A stretch of 64,000 nucleotides of DNA from CAVVAH01 sp963746175 (GTDB lineage: Bacteria > Actinomycetota > Actinomycetes > JACCUZ01): assembly GCA_963746175.1 (NCBI GenBank), contig CAVVAH010000001.1, positions 372,001 to 436,000 on the forward strand. The letters are read 5' to 3'. This document shows positions 7,971-15,975 of this stretch, in pieces. The first letter of the stretch is position 1. Every line of letters begins with the position of its first letter. The notes below the pieces were generated by a model. That model was given only the letters and a program-made list of their open reading frames with translations, made no database searches and was not told the origin of the DNA. Made by a program: the position numbers and the translations under genes.

Positions 7971-9446
7971 ATGCCGACAATGCGGCGTGCCGCCCTCGCG
8001 AGCCTGGTCGGCGTGTCGTTGATGTGCGGTGCTCCCGGCGTCGCCGGGGCGGGCACCCAGCACCTGACCATCGCGGACCCCGGGTCTCCTCCCGCGGGAG
8101 CGGTGACGTTGCGAGGCAGTGTCTCGGCTGACGCGGAGACCGACGTGACGAGTGTCGTCTACGTCATCGACGTCTCCGACTCGACGCGCGCCCCGTCAGG
8201 CCGCGACTGCGACGGTGACGGTGACGTGGGCGCTCCTGGGGACAACGTGAACGGCGACGGAACTGCCGGGGACGTGCTCGACTGCGAGATCCAAGCCGTG
8301 CTGGCACTGGATCACAGCCTGGCAGGAGCACCGCGCGTGGCGGCCTCGTTGGAGGTGTTCGGGTCCGAGGCGGCGATGGTCGATCTGGACCCCGCGCCGG
8401 GCGTCACCACGGTCGCTGAGCCCGGCTACACCGGTGGGGACCCGCAGCCGCGGTTGGAGACGGCTGCCCGGAGCATCCGGCGTGGCTTCGTCGGTCAGTA
8501 CACCCCGTCGTCCGTGGGAGGGAACACCGACTTCGACCAGGCCACCCGGCAGGCGCTGGACGGACTCGCCGACGCCCCGCCCGGCCCCAAATACATCATG
8601 TTCATGAGCGATGGGGGGGAGGAGACCGCCACCAACGTGTTCCCGTCCGCTTCGACGCTCGCGGCTCTGCGCAGCTCGGGCGTTCGCCTTCGCGGATTCG
8701 CGGCAGGCCTTGCGGAAGGCTGTGCTGCAGGCTCGGCCTTGGAGCAGCTCTCGGCGGCAACCCACGAGACCTGCACAGTGGCCAGCTCTCCCACCGCGTT
8801 GACGGCGCGACTCGTCGGCTCTGCTCCGGATGCAGTGAACCGGGTGGAGGTCACCCTTGGTGGCACCACCGTCGTGGCCGACGTCGATGCTGTCGGCGGA
8901 TGGCGAGCCGGCTTCCTCGTCGGCGCGGGCACCTACACCGGCCGGGTCACGGTCACCTTCCGGTCCGGAGTCATCCTGACCGCCACCCGAACCTTCACGG
9001 TCGTCCCTGCTGCGGGTGGTCCCGCCCCGGGAACGGTCGCGCCCGGACCTGGCTTCACCGCGGCCGTCCCGCCTCCGGTCGCCAAGCACGTGCACATCGT
9101 CGGACTGCACTACAACCCCGCCGGCAGGGACACCCGAGCGAACCTCAACCAGGAGTTCGTCAAGATCACCAATGCTGGCTCCAAGGAGGTCATTCTCACG
9201 CGTTGGACGCTGCGCGACGGTGACGGGCACGTCTACCGGTTCCCGACCACCAAGCTTCGTGCGCATGCGGCGGTGCTCGTGCACACCGGATCGGGCAGCG
9301 ATCGCCCCGGACACCGCTACTGGGGCCGCGCGAACCACGTCTGGGACAACGACGCGAGCGAACGTGCCCGGATCAGGGACAGCTACGGCCGCGTCATCGA
9401 CACCTGCGCCTGGAAGGCCTCCGCGAGAGGCGCTACTACCTGCTAG
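7971..9446 (+). CDS. Secreted von Willebrand A protein with C-terminal lamin-tail domain
   Basis: The 491-residue protein starts at the ATG at 7971, preceded by GGAAGGAA. A signal peptide with cleavage near A-G-A-G-T fills the first 30 residues. A vWA domain follows: D-V-S-D-S-T is the metal-ion site, an Asp/Gly-rich acidic loop resembles a calcium site, and F-M-S-D-G-G-E-E supplies the later metal ligand. An Ig-like section and a Pro/Gly linker lead to a lamin-tail domain from about residue 350 (L-H-Y-N-P-A-G-R; W-D-N-D). Such proteins are extracellular and probably bind proteins or surfaces. The adjoining island starts just downstream. Confidence 0.8.
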   Translation: MPTMRRAALASLVGVSLMCGAPGVAGAGTQHLTIADPGSPPAGAVTLRGSVSADAETDVTSVVYVIDVSDSTRAPSGRDCDGDGDVGAPGDNVNGDGTAGDVLDCEIQAVLALDHSLAGAPRVAASLEVFGSEAAMVDLDPAPGVTTVAEPGYTGGDPQPRLETAARSIRRGFVGQYTPSSVGGNTDFDQATRQALDGLADAPPGPKYIMFMSDGGEETATNVFPSASTLAALRSSGVRLRGFAAGLAEGCAAGSALEQLSAATHETCTVASSPTALTARLVGSAPDAVNRVEVTLGGTTVVADVDAVGGWRAGFLVGAGTYTGRVTVTFRSGVILTATRTFTVVPAAGGPAPGTVAPGPGFTAAVPPPVAKHVHIVGLHYNPAGRDTRANLNQEFVKITNAGSKEVILTRWTLRDGDGHVYRFPTTKLRAHAAVLVHTGSGSDRPGHRYWGRANHVWDNDASERARIRDSYGRVIDTCAWKASARGATTC

Positions 9447-9521
9447 CAGCCGGTCGGACCCCGCGCGGCCGCGTCAGGGAGGTCGAGGTGGTCGGCTGAT
9501 GACCAGCAGGCTGGTCGCTAC

Positions 9522-9552
9522 GACGCCTTGCTGACGGAGGCATGTTGAAGTC
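9522..9552. repeat. attL-like duplicate of the tldE 3' end
   Basis: Bases 9522-9540 match 11232-11250 exactly, and 9541-9552 match 11252-11263 exactly; one A is missing between the two blocks here. The matching sequence at 11.2 kb encodes the last ten or so codons of tldE. Placed in direct orientation on both sides of integrase and terminase remnants, it is the expected left junction of an element that integrated into the 3' end of tldE. Confidence 0.75.
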
Positions 9553-9642
9553 TTCCCGCGTAGTTGACCGTCGTTGGCAGTGCTTGTTGATCGCTCTGAC
9601 CTGCGCAAATGCCTGATTGGACAGTTGGCTGTCGTTGGTCAT

Positions 9643-9675
9643 CTGCGGACTTCCTGCGGACTTTCTGCGGACTGA
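9643..9675. repeat. Three tandem 11-bp units near attL
   Basis: CTGCGGACTTC, CTGCGGACTTT and CTGCGGACTGA follow each other without spacing. They sit about 90 bases inside the left junction, where arm-type integrase sites are commonly found. Their role is inferred. Confidence 0.6.
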
Positions 9676-9739
9676 ACTGATCTGCGAGGTGATCCGACGC
9701 ACCGTCACCGTGAGTCACCAGCGCAGTGACGCCACATCA

Positions 9740-10091
9740 TCACCACACGTCTACGTGTTCACCATCGGGATGTCCATGAGCCTCGTCTGCGTCGCCCTGC
9801 TCGTCGTCCTGGGGCTCGGGTGACGGCCGCAGCTCGTCGTACCACACGCCACGCTGGAACTGCATCCCTGGGGCGACGCTGTACCTCACGACGGCCCGCC
9901 AGCCGGTGGCGATGCGGTAGGCGTCGAGCAGGGTGGCGGCGTACCAGCACCCGTCGTCGTGGAACACCAGCACCGGTCGCAATCCAGCGAAGTGCGTCTT
10001 TCGTCTCGGCGACGTAGAGGACGGCCACCGTCCAGATGCCCAGCGCAACGATTGCGAGATGCAACTGGACAGCGGCCGAAGGCCCGGTCAC
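9740..10091 (-). pseudogene. Possible frameshifted short ORF inside the island
   Basis: A GTG at 10091 overlaps the stop of the VOC gene (GTGA) and reads about 30 residues with a hydrophobic helix (A-I-V-A-L-G-I-W-T-V). After a frame change near 9990-10000 another frame reads P-V-L-V-F-H-D-D-G-C-W-Y and V-R-Y-S-V-A-P-G, resembling small actinobacterial proteins with a W-Y...R-Y core, to a stop at 9740. Whether these were one protein is uncertain. The function is unknown. Confidence 0.3.
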
Positions 10092-10531
10092 AGATCGGGT
10101 CTATAAGAGCCAATGCTCCACGTGTTGCCCTCTGCATCACGGACGGAGGCGTCGCGGCCGCCGTAGTCCTCATCCCTAGGCGCAATGACCGTTATCGCTC
10201 CCGCCTCTACGGCCTGTCGGTGTAGGAGATCAACGTCGTCATCGGAATCGACGATGAGGTAGACAGATGCACCGCCGATCGGTGTCTTCAGTTCGCCCGC
10301 TCCTGCCGAGCCGAGCATCACCATCCCGTCACCGCGAATCAGTTCAGCGTGGTCGACACGATCGCCGTCCTCTGGATAGCGGGCGGTGAGGCGGAAGCCG
10401 AGCCCGTCTACGAGAAAGGTGATGGCAGATGCGGCGTCCCGGTACCTCAGGGTGGGGATTACCGGGCTCAACGGCATACCCGGGAGTCTCTCGCCTTCGG
10501 CGGCAACGGTCCAGAGGGCCCGCTCGGTCAT
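10088..10531 (-). CDS. VOC (glyoxalase-like) family protein
   Basis: This is a 147-residue protein with one vicinal-oxygen-chelate unit repeated in the usual beta-alpha-beta-beta-beta form: V-I-P-T-L-R-Y-R-D near the start, F-L-V-D-G-L-G-F, then V-Y-L-I-V-D-S and R-D-A-S-V-R-D-A-E-G-N-T-W at the end. That last motif is typical of the fosfomycin/bleomycin-resistance and PhnB-like branch. An alternative ATG at 10477 would remove 18 residues and matches many family starts better. It lies inside the element, so it is a cargo gene or a passenger. The substrate is unknown. Confidence 0.75.
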   Translation of the reverse strand: MTERALWTVAAEGERLPGMPLSPVIPTLRYRDAASAITFLVDGLGFRLTARYPEDGDRVDHAELIRGDGMVMLGSAGAGELKTPIGGASVYLIVDSDDDVDLLHRQAVEAGAITVIAPRDEDYGGRDASVRDAEGNTWSIGSYRPDL

Positions 10532-10589
10532 GCCGGATACCGAGCGGCAGGGTCGGGAGACGGCCGCTAGGTGTCTTGGCGAGGTCCGG

Positions 10590-10968
10590 CCTTACCGACT
10601 CGACCGATGCGACCCCACGGCCCCCACCGGGCTGCGCGCCCCCGGCCAGCGGCTGTGGCGCAGCGTCGTGGACGTCTGGACCCTGGACGAGCACGAGCTG
10701 GCGCTACTGGTCGAAAGCCGTGCGCACCGTTGATCTGCTCGACCGGCTGGACGGCTTGGGCCGGCGGGACGGCCCGGTCATCGACAACCCGCAGGGCCAG
10801 CGCGCCCACCCGGCGGCAGTCGAGGAGCGCCAACAGCGGATCGCCCTGGCCCGGCTGCTGGCCGCACTGCGGCTGCCCGATGGTGAGGCCGGGGACGAGA
10901 CACGGGGGCGGCGCCAACGCCGGGTCGGCGCCCGTGGCGTCTACGGCATCGGAGGCAGCGCCACATGA
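10590..10968 (+). pseudogene. Phage terminase small subunit-like gene, frameshifted
   Basis: Reading one frame gives A-P-G-Q-R-L-W-R-S-V-V and L-D-E-H-E-L-A-L-L-V-E. Reading another after about 10720 continues A-V-R-T-V-D-L-L-D-R-L, R-D-G-P-V-I, N-P-Q-G-Q-R-A-H-P and ends at 10968. Joined, they match the layout of small terminase-like proteins of actinobacterial prophages. The join needs removal of one A in GAAAGCC. The 5' end is not clear; 10590 is a guess. The small subunit binds the phage packaging site; here it is only a remnant. Confidence 0.6.
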
Positions 10969-11204
10969 AGCGCCGACCCGCCGAGGGCACCAGGTACAAG
11001 ACGCACGACCTACGCCACTACGCGGCCAGCGCGCTGATCGCTGGGGGAGCGTCAGGGAAGCAGGTTTCGGTAGTCCTCGGCCATGCGACGGCGGCGGTCA
11101 CGCTCGGTGTCTATGCCCACCTCTGGCCGGGTGACGACGACCGCGCAAGGACCATCCTGGACGCTGCTCTCGCGGACTGTGTGGGGACTGGCACGGCCGA
11201 CTAA
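10965..11204 (+). pseudogene. Tyrosine integrase, C-terminal fragment
   Basis: The 79 codons read T-H-D-L-R-H-Y-A-A-S, then V-L-G-H-A and V-Y-A-H-L-W-P. This is the last third of a phage-type tyrosine recombinase with the second catalytic Arg, the conserved His in L-G-H, and the nucleophilic Tyr. The core and arm-binding domains, including the first catalytic Arg, are missing, so it cannot act alone. Its ATG overlaps the stop of the terminase-like remnant (ATGA), so a deletion probably fused the two. It lies 27 bases from the right tldE repeat, the normal position of int beside att. Confidence 0.85.
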
Positions 11205-11227
11205 CGGTAAAGCCGCAGGTCAGAGGC

Positions 11228-12643
11228 TCAGGACGCCTTGCTGACGGAGGACATGTTGAAGTCGCCGACCCGCCAGGTAGGCATGGCCGACCGGGTGAAG
11301 TAGTCGCCGAACTCCCGGGCCAGGGTTCGCTCGGTGAGCCCGACCTCGGTGAGCCTGCCGAGCAGGTCGACCGGGCTCTCGTTGAACCGGAAGTTGTTCA
11401 CCTCGGCGACGACCTCGCCACCTTCGACGAGGTAGACCCCGTCGCGGGTCAGGCCGGTGAGCAGCAGGGTCTGCGGGTCGACCTCGCGGATGTACCAGAG
11501 GCAGGTGAGCAGCAGCCCGCGCTCGGTGTCGCCGATCATCGCGTCGAGGCCGCGGGTCGCGTCACCGGAGCCCATCAGCAGGTTGTCGACCCCGGGCGTC
11601 AGCGGCAGGCCGGTCAGCTCGGCGGAGTGCCGGGTCTGGATCAGCGCCCTGAGCTCGCCGTCGGCGATCCAGTCCGTCTCGCTCAGCGGAAGGCCGTTGT
11701 CGAACACCGAGTGCGACGAGCCCGACTCGGCCGCGAACACGACCGGGTCGCACTGGATGCCGTCGGCTGCCGGGTCGCTCCACACCCGCAGCGGCTTCTC
11801 GGCGAGCCGCTCGCCCACCCGGGTGCCGCCACCCTGCCGGCTGAAGACCGTGCGGCCGTCGTCGGCGTCGCGCGCGACAGCGGTCCAGTACATGTACGCC
11901 ATCAGGTCGGCCACCGCGCTCGGCGGCAGCAGCGTCTCGTAGCGCCCGGCGTCGAGGTCGACACGCTTCTTCGCCCACGACAGCTTGCGCGCCAGCTCGC
12001 CGTCGACGGCAGTCATGTCGACGTCGCTGAAGTCGCGGGTGCTCTGCCCCACCCACGACGACCGGGACCAGTCCGCGGTCTTGCCGGTGACCTCGATCCG
12101 GCCGGTGGGCTGAGCGTGCCGCACCCGCACACCCGTCGAGCTGCCGAGGTAGGTCGTGTGGAGCTGGTGCTCGGCGAAGCCGAACAGCTCACGGCCGCCG
12201 GCGCGCGCGTCGAGGAACACCTCGCCGAGGGTCGACGCGAGCTCGCCGAAGACGCCGATCGACGTCTCGGCCGGCTCCTCCTCCCAGCCCCGGGCGTTGG
12301 CCGGCACCTGATCCGGTGTGACGAGCGGCCGCGCGTCCTCCGCGGACCGGCCCTTGCGGGCAGCGTCCTCGGCCGCCCGGACGAGAGACTCGACCTGGTC
12401 GAGGCCGACGTTGCTGCGGCTCACGACACCGGTCGAGGTGCCCTCGTTGCCGCCGACCGTGGCGACGACGGTGAGCCGCCGTCCGCGCATCACGCCGTTG
12501 GTCGTGAGGGTGTTCGCCGCCCACCTCAGGTTGGCCTCGCTGGACTCCTGCGCGAGGACGACGCAGCCGTCGGTGGTCGACAGCTGCAGGGCGCGCTCGA
12601 CGACCTCCTGGGCTGTCACGTCAGTGAGGGTCGTGGTGCTCAT
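11228..12643 (-). CDS. tldE: Metalloprotease-like subunit TldE (PmbA family)
   Basis: This 471-residue protein of the PmbA/TldD superfamily lacks the zinc-binding helix and acts as the partner subunit of TldD. The heterodimer degrades or trims unfolded and modified peptides (known from CcdA decay and microcin B17 maturation). Features seen are the long N-terminal beta/alpha region, A-E-S-G-S-S-H-S-V-F-D-N, and the C-terminal F-N-E-S-P-V-D-L-L that packs against TldD. It ends S-S-V-S-K-A-S. Its ATG overlaps the tldD stop by four bases, so the two are cotranslated. The last codons serve as the attachment site of the element downstream. Confidence 0.92.
   Translation of the reverse strand: MSTTTLTDVTAQEVVERALQLSTTDGCVVLAQESSEANLRWAANTLTTNGVMRGRRLTVVATVGGNEGTSTGVVSRSNVGLDQVESLVRAAEDAARKGRSAEDARPLVTPDQVPANARGWEEEPAETSIGVFGELASTLGEVFLDARAGGRELFGFAEHQLHTTYLGSSTGVRVRHAQPTGRIEVTGKTADWSRSSWVGQSTRDFSDVDMTAVDGELARKLSWAKKRVDLDAGRYETLLPPSAVADLMAYMYWTAVARDADDGRTVFSRQGGGTRVGERLAEKPLRVWSDPAADGIQCDPVVFAAESGSSHSVFDNGLPLSETDWIADGELRALIQTRHSAELTGLPLTPGVDNLLMGSGDATRGLDAMIGDTERGLLLTCLWYIREVDPQTLLLTGLTRDGVYLVEGGEVVAEVNNFRFNESPVDLLGRLTEVGLTERTLAREFGDYFTRSAMPTWRVGDFNMSSVSKAS
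11232..11263. repeat. attR-like repeat inside the tldE 3' end
   Basis: This copy, one base longer than the one at 9522-9552, forms the intact C-terminal codons and almost reaches the stop of tldE. Keeping the host gene whole at one junction is typical of integration into gene 3' ends. Confidence 0.75.
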
Positions 12644-14145
12644 CGGCCGGCCTCCGCCTGGGTGTTGAGGATCCGCACGCCGCGGAAGAGTGTCGCGGGG
12701 GCGCCGTGGCTGACCGCGGCGACTTGGCCGGGCTGCCCCTTGCCGCAGTTGAACGCGCCGCCGAGGTAGTAGGTCTCCGGCCCGCCGACCGCCTCGAGCG
12801 AGCCCCAGAAGTCGGTGGTCGTCGCCTGGTACGCGACGTCGCGCAGCTGGCCGGCCAGCCGGCCGTTCTCGATCTTGAAGAACCGCTGCCCGGTGAACTG
12901 GAAGTTGTAGCGCTGCATGTCGATCGACCAGCTCTTGTCGCCGACGATGTAGATGCCGCGGTCGACCCGGGAGATCAGCTCCTCGGTGGAGGGCCCGCCG
13001 AGGGCCGGCTGCAGGGACACGTTGGCCATCCGCTGCATCGGCACGTGCCCGGGGGAGTCGCCGTACGCACAGCCGTTGCTCCGGCCCAGGCCCTTGAGCA
13101 GGGCCATGGCGCGGTCCAGCTGGTAGCCGACCAGGACGCCGTCCTTGACGATGTCCCACTGCTGGCCCTCGACGCCCTCGTCGTCCCAGCCGATGGTCGC
13201 GAGGCCGTTCACCGCAGTGCGGTCACCGGTGATGTTCATGACGTCGGACCCGTACCTCAGGGTGTTGAGCTGGTCGAACGTCGCGAACGAGGTGCCGGCG
13301 TAGTTGGCCTCGTAGCCCAGCGCCCGGTCGAGCTCGGTGGCGTGACCGATCGACTCGTGGATGGTGAGGAACAGGTTGGTCGGGTCGATGACCAGGTCGT
13401 AGTCACCGCCCTCGACCGACGGTGCGCGCAGCTTCTCGACCAGGTGGTCGGGCAGCTCGTCGAGCTCCGCCTGCCAGTCCCACCCGGTCCCGGTCAGGTA
13501 CTCCCAGCCCCGGCCGGCGGGGGCCGCCAGGGTGCGCATCGTGTCGAAGCGCCCGGTCTCCTTGTCGATGCCGACCGCCTCGAGCTGGGCCTGGATGCGG
13601 ACCCGCTGCTGGGTAGTCGTGGTCCCCGCGAGGTCGGCGTAGAACTTGTTCTCCAGGACCGAGTGCACGTGCGCGTCGGCGTGCGCGACCAGGTCGTGGG
13701 CCAGCAGCTCCGCCGACCAGTCCGCGAGCAGGTTGATCTTGTCCGGGTCCGGGATCGTGAAGGGGTCCACCTCGTACTCGCTGACGTAGGTCACCTCGCC
13801 GTACGACGGCTCGGGCGCGAGCTCGACCCGCTGCGTCGACAGCGGCCGGCTGACCTTCGCCACCTCCACCGCCTGCTCGGCGACCCGCTCGGCCGACTCC
13901 GGCGAGAGGTCGACGTGGGACGCGAAGCCCCACGAGCCGTCGTGGACCACCCGGACGGCGAACCCGATGTCCTCCCCGTCGGACGTGCCGTCGAGACGGG
14001 CGTCGTGCAGGTTCAGGCGCGAGTCCTTGATGCGCTCGATCCGGATGTCTGCGTGCTCGGCACCGAGCGCACGCGCCCGGCTGAGCGCGGCATCCGCAAG
14101 CTTGCGCAGCGGCAGGTCGGTGAATGCCGCGTCGATCTCTGGCAC
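12640..14145 (-). CDS. tldD: Metalloprotease TldD
   Basis: This 501-residue catalytic subunit of the TldD/TldE peptidase has the zinc motif H-E-S-I-G-H with a following Glu (A-T-E) near residue 262, the family's variant of HExxH. It also has the conserved C-terminal stretch G-G-A-F-N-C-G-K-G-Q-P. The start is the GTG at 14145 after a GAGGAG ribosome site; longer reading is unsupported. No modified-peptide precursor gene is visible beside it, so its substrate here is unknown. It forms an operon with tldE. Confidence 0.93.
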   Translation of the reverse strand: MPEIDAAFTDLPLRKLADAALSRARALGAEHADIRIERIKDSRLNLHDARLDGTSDGEDIGFAVRVVHDGSWGFASHVDLSPESAERVAEQAVEVAKVSRPLSTQRVELAPEPSYGEVTYVSEYEVDPFTIPDPDKINLLADWSAELLAHDLVAHADAHVHSVLENKFYADLAGTTTTQQRVRIQAQLEAVGIDKETGRFDTMRTLAAPAGRGWEYLTGTGWDWQAELDELPDHLVEKLRAPSVEGGDYDLVIDPTNLFLTIHESIGHATELDRALGYEANYAGTSFATFDQLNTLRYGSDVMNITGDRTAVNGLATIGWDDEGVEGQQWDIVKDGVLVGYQLDRAMALLKGLGRSNGCAYGDSPGHVPMQRMANVSLQPALGGPSTEELISRVDRGIYIVGDKSWSIDMQRYNFQFTGQRFFKIENGRLAGQLRDVAYQATTTDFWGSLEAVGGPETYYLGGAFNCGKGQPGQVAAVSHGAPATLFRGVRILNTQAEAGR

Positions 14146-14179
14146 GTGCGTCTCCTCGGGACCGGGTGGTGCGGAAGCG

Positions 14180-15148
14180 TCAGGTGATGGTGTCGAGCAC
14201 GAGCTTGCCGTGGGTACGGCGGGAGGCGATGTCCTCGTGGGCGCGGCGGGCGTCCGCGAGCGGGTAGCGCCCGCCGTCGAGGGCGCGCAGCCGGCCCGCG
14301 GCGTGCAGGTCGAGCAGCTCCTCCATGGCCGGCCGGAGGCCGCCGGGCAGCCGCAGCGCGTGCACAAGCCAGAAGCCGATGACCGCGCGCGAGGTCGCCA
14401 TGAGCAGCTCGGCCGGCACCGGCCGGGACGGGACGCGGGAGGCCATGCCGAAGGTGACCAGCCGGCCGAACGGCGCCAGCGCTTGCAACGACGCGTCGAA
14501 GACCCGGCCGCCGGTCATCTCCAGGACGATGTCGACAGCCCGGCCGTCGTTGGCCTCGAGCAGGGCGTCACGCAGGTCGGCCGGGTCGCCCTCGGCGGGA
14601 CCGGCATCGATCGCGACGTCGGCGCCGAGGTCGCGGGCCAGGTCGCGCTTGTCCGACGTCGACGCGCTGGCGATCACTCGCGACGCGCCGAGCTGTCGGG
14701 CCAGCTGCACGGCCAGGCAGCCGACGCCACCTGCAGCCGCGTGCACCACGACCGACTCACCCGGTGCGAACCGGGCACTGGTGCGCAGCAGGTGCCAGGC
14801 CGTGGTGCCCTGCAGGACGAACGCCAGCGCGGTGGTGTCGTCGACCGAGTCCGGCAGCGCGAACGTGGTCGCCGGGTGGGACACCGCCTTCTCGGCGTAC
14901 CCGCCGTTGGAGAGCAGCGCGACGACGCGACGGCCGTCCCCGTCGAGACCGACCACCTCGGCGCCCGGGACGAACGGCACCTGCTGCGGGGCGAGGTAGT
15001 CGTCGGCGGCCTGGTGCGTGTCCGCGTAGTTGACCCCGGCCGCGGTCACGTCGAGCAGCAGCCGGCCGTCCTGGGGCTCCGGGTCCGGGAGGTCGACGAG
15101 CCGGAGGACCTCAGGGCCCCCGAACTCCGTCACCTGGATAGCGCGCAT
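14180..15148 (-). CDS. Zinc-free medium-chain (quinone) oxidoreductase
   Basis: This is a 322-residue MDR-superfamily protein. The N-terminal GroES-like domain has G-V-N-Y-A-D-T, the quinone-reductase signature without zinc ligands. The Rossmann domain has A-A-A-G-G-V-G at about residue 140, the NADPH site. It should reduce quinones or enones with NADPH in the cytoplasm. The start is an ATG with a TAGGGT box 8 bases upstream. It lies just upstream of tldD on the same strand, with only 34 bases between, so readthrough is possible. Confidence 0.88.
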   Translation of the reverse strand: MRAIQVTEFGGPEVLRLVDLPDPEPQDGRLLLDVTAAGVNYADTHQAADDYLAPQQVPFVPGAEVVGLDGDGRRVVALLSNGGYAEKAVSHPATTFALPDSVDDTTALAFVLQGTTAWHLLRTSARFAPGESVVVHAAAGGVGCLAVQLARQLGASRVIASASTSDKRDLARDLGADVAIDAGPAEGDPADLRDALLEANDGRAVDIVLEMTGGRVFDASLQALAPFGRLVTFGMASRVPSRPVPAELLMATSRAVIGFWLVHALRLPGGLRPAMEELLDLHAAGRLRALDGGRYPLADARRAHEDIASRRTHGKLVLDTIT

Positions 15149-15156
15149 CGGTGCTG

Positions 15157-15162
15157 ACCCTA
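15157..15162 (-). promoter_or_regulatory. Leaderless -10 box of the quinone oxidoreductase gene
   Basis: TAGGGT on the minus strand lies 8 bases before the ATG at 15148. Confidence 0.5.
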
Positions 15163-15230
15163 ACGTGGGGGCTCCCCGCAGGGCTGCGAGGCAGTGACCG
15201 CCCTGATTGGGGTACCCGCGGGTAGACCGA

Positions 15231-15236
15231 TAGCGT
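15231..15236 (+). promoter_or_regulatory. Leaderless -10 box of fabG
   Basis: TAGCGT lies 7 bases before the GTG at 15244, with no ribosome site between. Confidence 0.55.
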
Positions 15237-15243
15237 CGCGCCC

Positions 15244-15975
15244 GTGACTGAGCAGACTCCAGACGCGCCCGGCGGACGCTCGGTGCTGGTCACCGGTGGC
15301 AACCGCGGCATCGGGCTGGCGATCGCACGTGCCTTCGCGGCGGGCGGCGACCGCGTGACCGTGACGTACCGCTCGGGGGAGCCGCCCGAGGGGCTCACCG
15401 GGGTCCGCTGCGACGTGACCGACCCCGAGTCGGTCGATGCGGCGTTCAGCGAGGTGGAGGCCGCCCAGGGCCCGGTCGAGGTCCTGGTCGCCAACGCCGG
15501 CGTGACCCGCGACCAGCTGATCATGCGGATGTCCGAGGAGGACTTCGCCACCGTCGTGCAGACCAACCTGGCCGGCTCGTGGCGGGTCGCGAAGCGGGCG
15601 TCCAAGGGGATGCTGCGGCTCAAGCGCGGCCGGGTCGTGTTCATCTCCTCGGTGGTCGGGCTGCTCGGCTCCGCCGGCCAGAGCAACTATGCGGCGTCCA
15701 AGGCCGGTCTCGTCGGGCTGGCCCGTTCGCTGGCGCGTGAGCTCGGGTCGCGCGGCATCACCTTCAACGTCGTCGCGCCCGGCTTCGTCCAGACCGACAT
15801 GACGGCCGAGCTGCCCGACGACCTCCAGCAGACCTACCGCGGCCAGATCCCGCTCGGCCGGTTCGCGTCGGTCGACGAGGTGGCCGGCGTGGTGCGCTTC
15901 CTCGCCAGCGACGACGCGGCGTACGTGACCGGGGCCGTGGTGCCCGTGGACGGCGGACTAGGGATGGGGCACTGA
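15244..15975 (+). CDS. fabG: 3-oxoacyl-ACP reductase (FabG/MabA type)
   Basis: This 243-residue classical SDR reduces beta-ketoacyl-ACP with NADPH in type II fatty acid elongation. Seen are V-T-G-G-N-R-G-I-G (cofactor site), N-A-G-V-T, the catalytic Ser in I-S-S-V and Y-A-A-S-K, and P-G-F-V-Q-T-D-M. The stop shares one base with the start of the enoyl reductase gene (TGATG). The gene order and coupling equal mabA-inhA of mycobacteria, which supports the FAS-II assignment over a generic SDR. Confidence 0.93.
   Translation: MTEQTPDAPGGRSVLVTGGNRGIGLAIARAFAAGGDRVTVTYRSGEPPEGLTGVRCDVTDPESVDAAFSEVEAAQGPVEVLVANAGVTRDQLIMRMSEEDFATVVQTNLAGSWRVAKRASKGMLRLKRGRVVFISSVVGLLGSAGQSNYAASKAGLVGLARSLARELGSRGITFNVVAPGFVQTDMTAELPDDLQQTYRGQIPLGRFASVDEVAGVVRFLASDDAAYVTGAVVPVDGGLGMGH

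Larger units (their letters stand above)
9553..11231. mobile_element. Decayed phage-derived integrative element in tldE
   Basis: The segment between the two tldE-end repeats carries a tyrosine integrase C-terminal fragment next to the right repeat, a frameshifted terminase small-subunit-like gene, a VOC gene and a doubtful short ORF. By eye the left part is less GC-rich than the flanks, with patches such as those at 9580-9680. No capsid, portal or replication gene remains. The element is about 1.7 kb, so it is a remnant and cannot be self-mobile. Confidence 0.7.

Noticed and set aside
9617..9823. A 68-codon plus-strand ORF inside the island with a hydrophobic end
   Set aside because: It spans the tandem 11-mers, has no ribosome site, and its codon use is unlike coding sequence nearby.
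11228..13159. A longer minus-strand frame that extends tldE into tldD
   Set aside because: The extension is the wrong frame of tldD; the ATG at 12643 overlaps the tldD stop as expected for a coupled pair.
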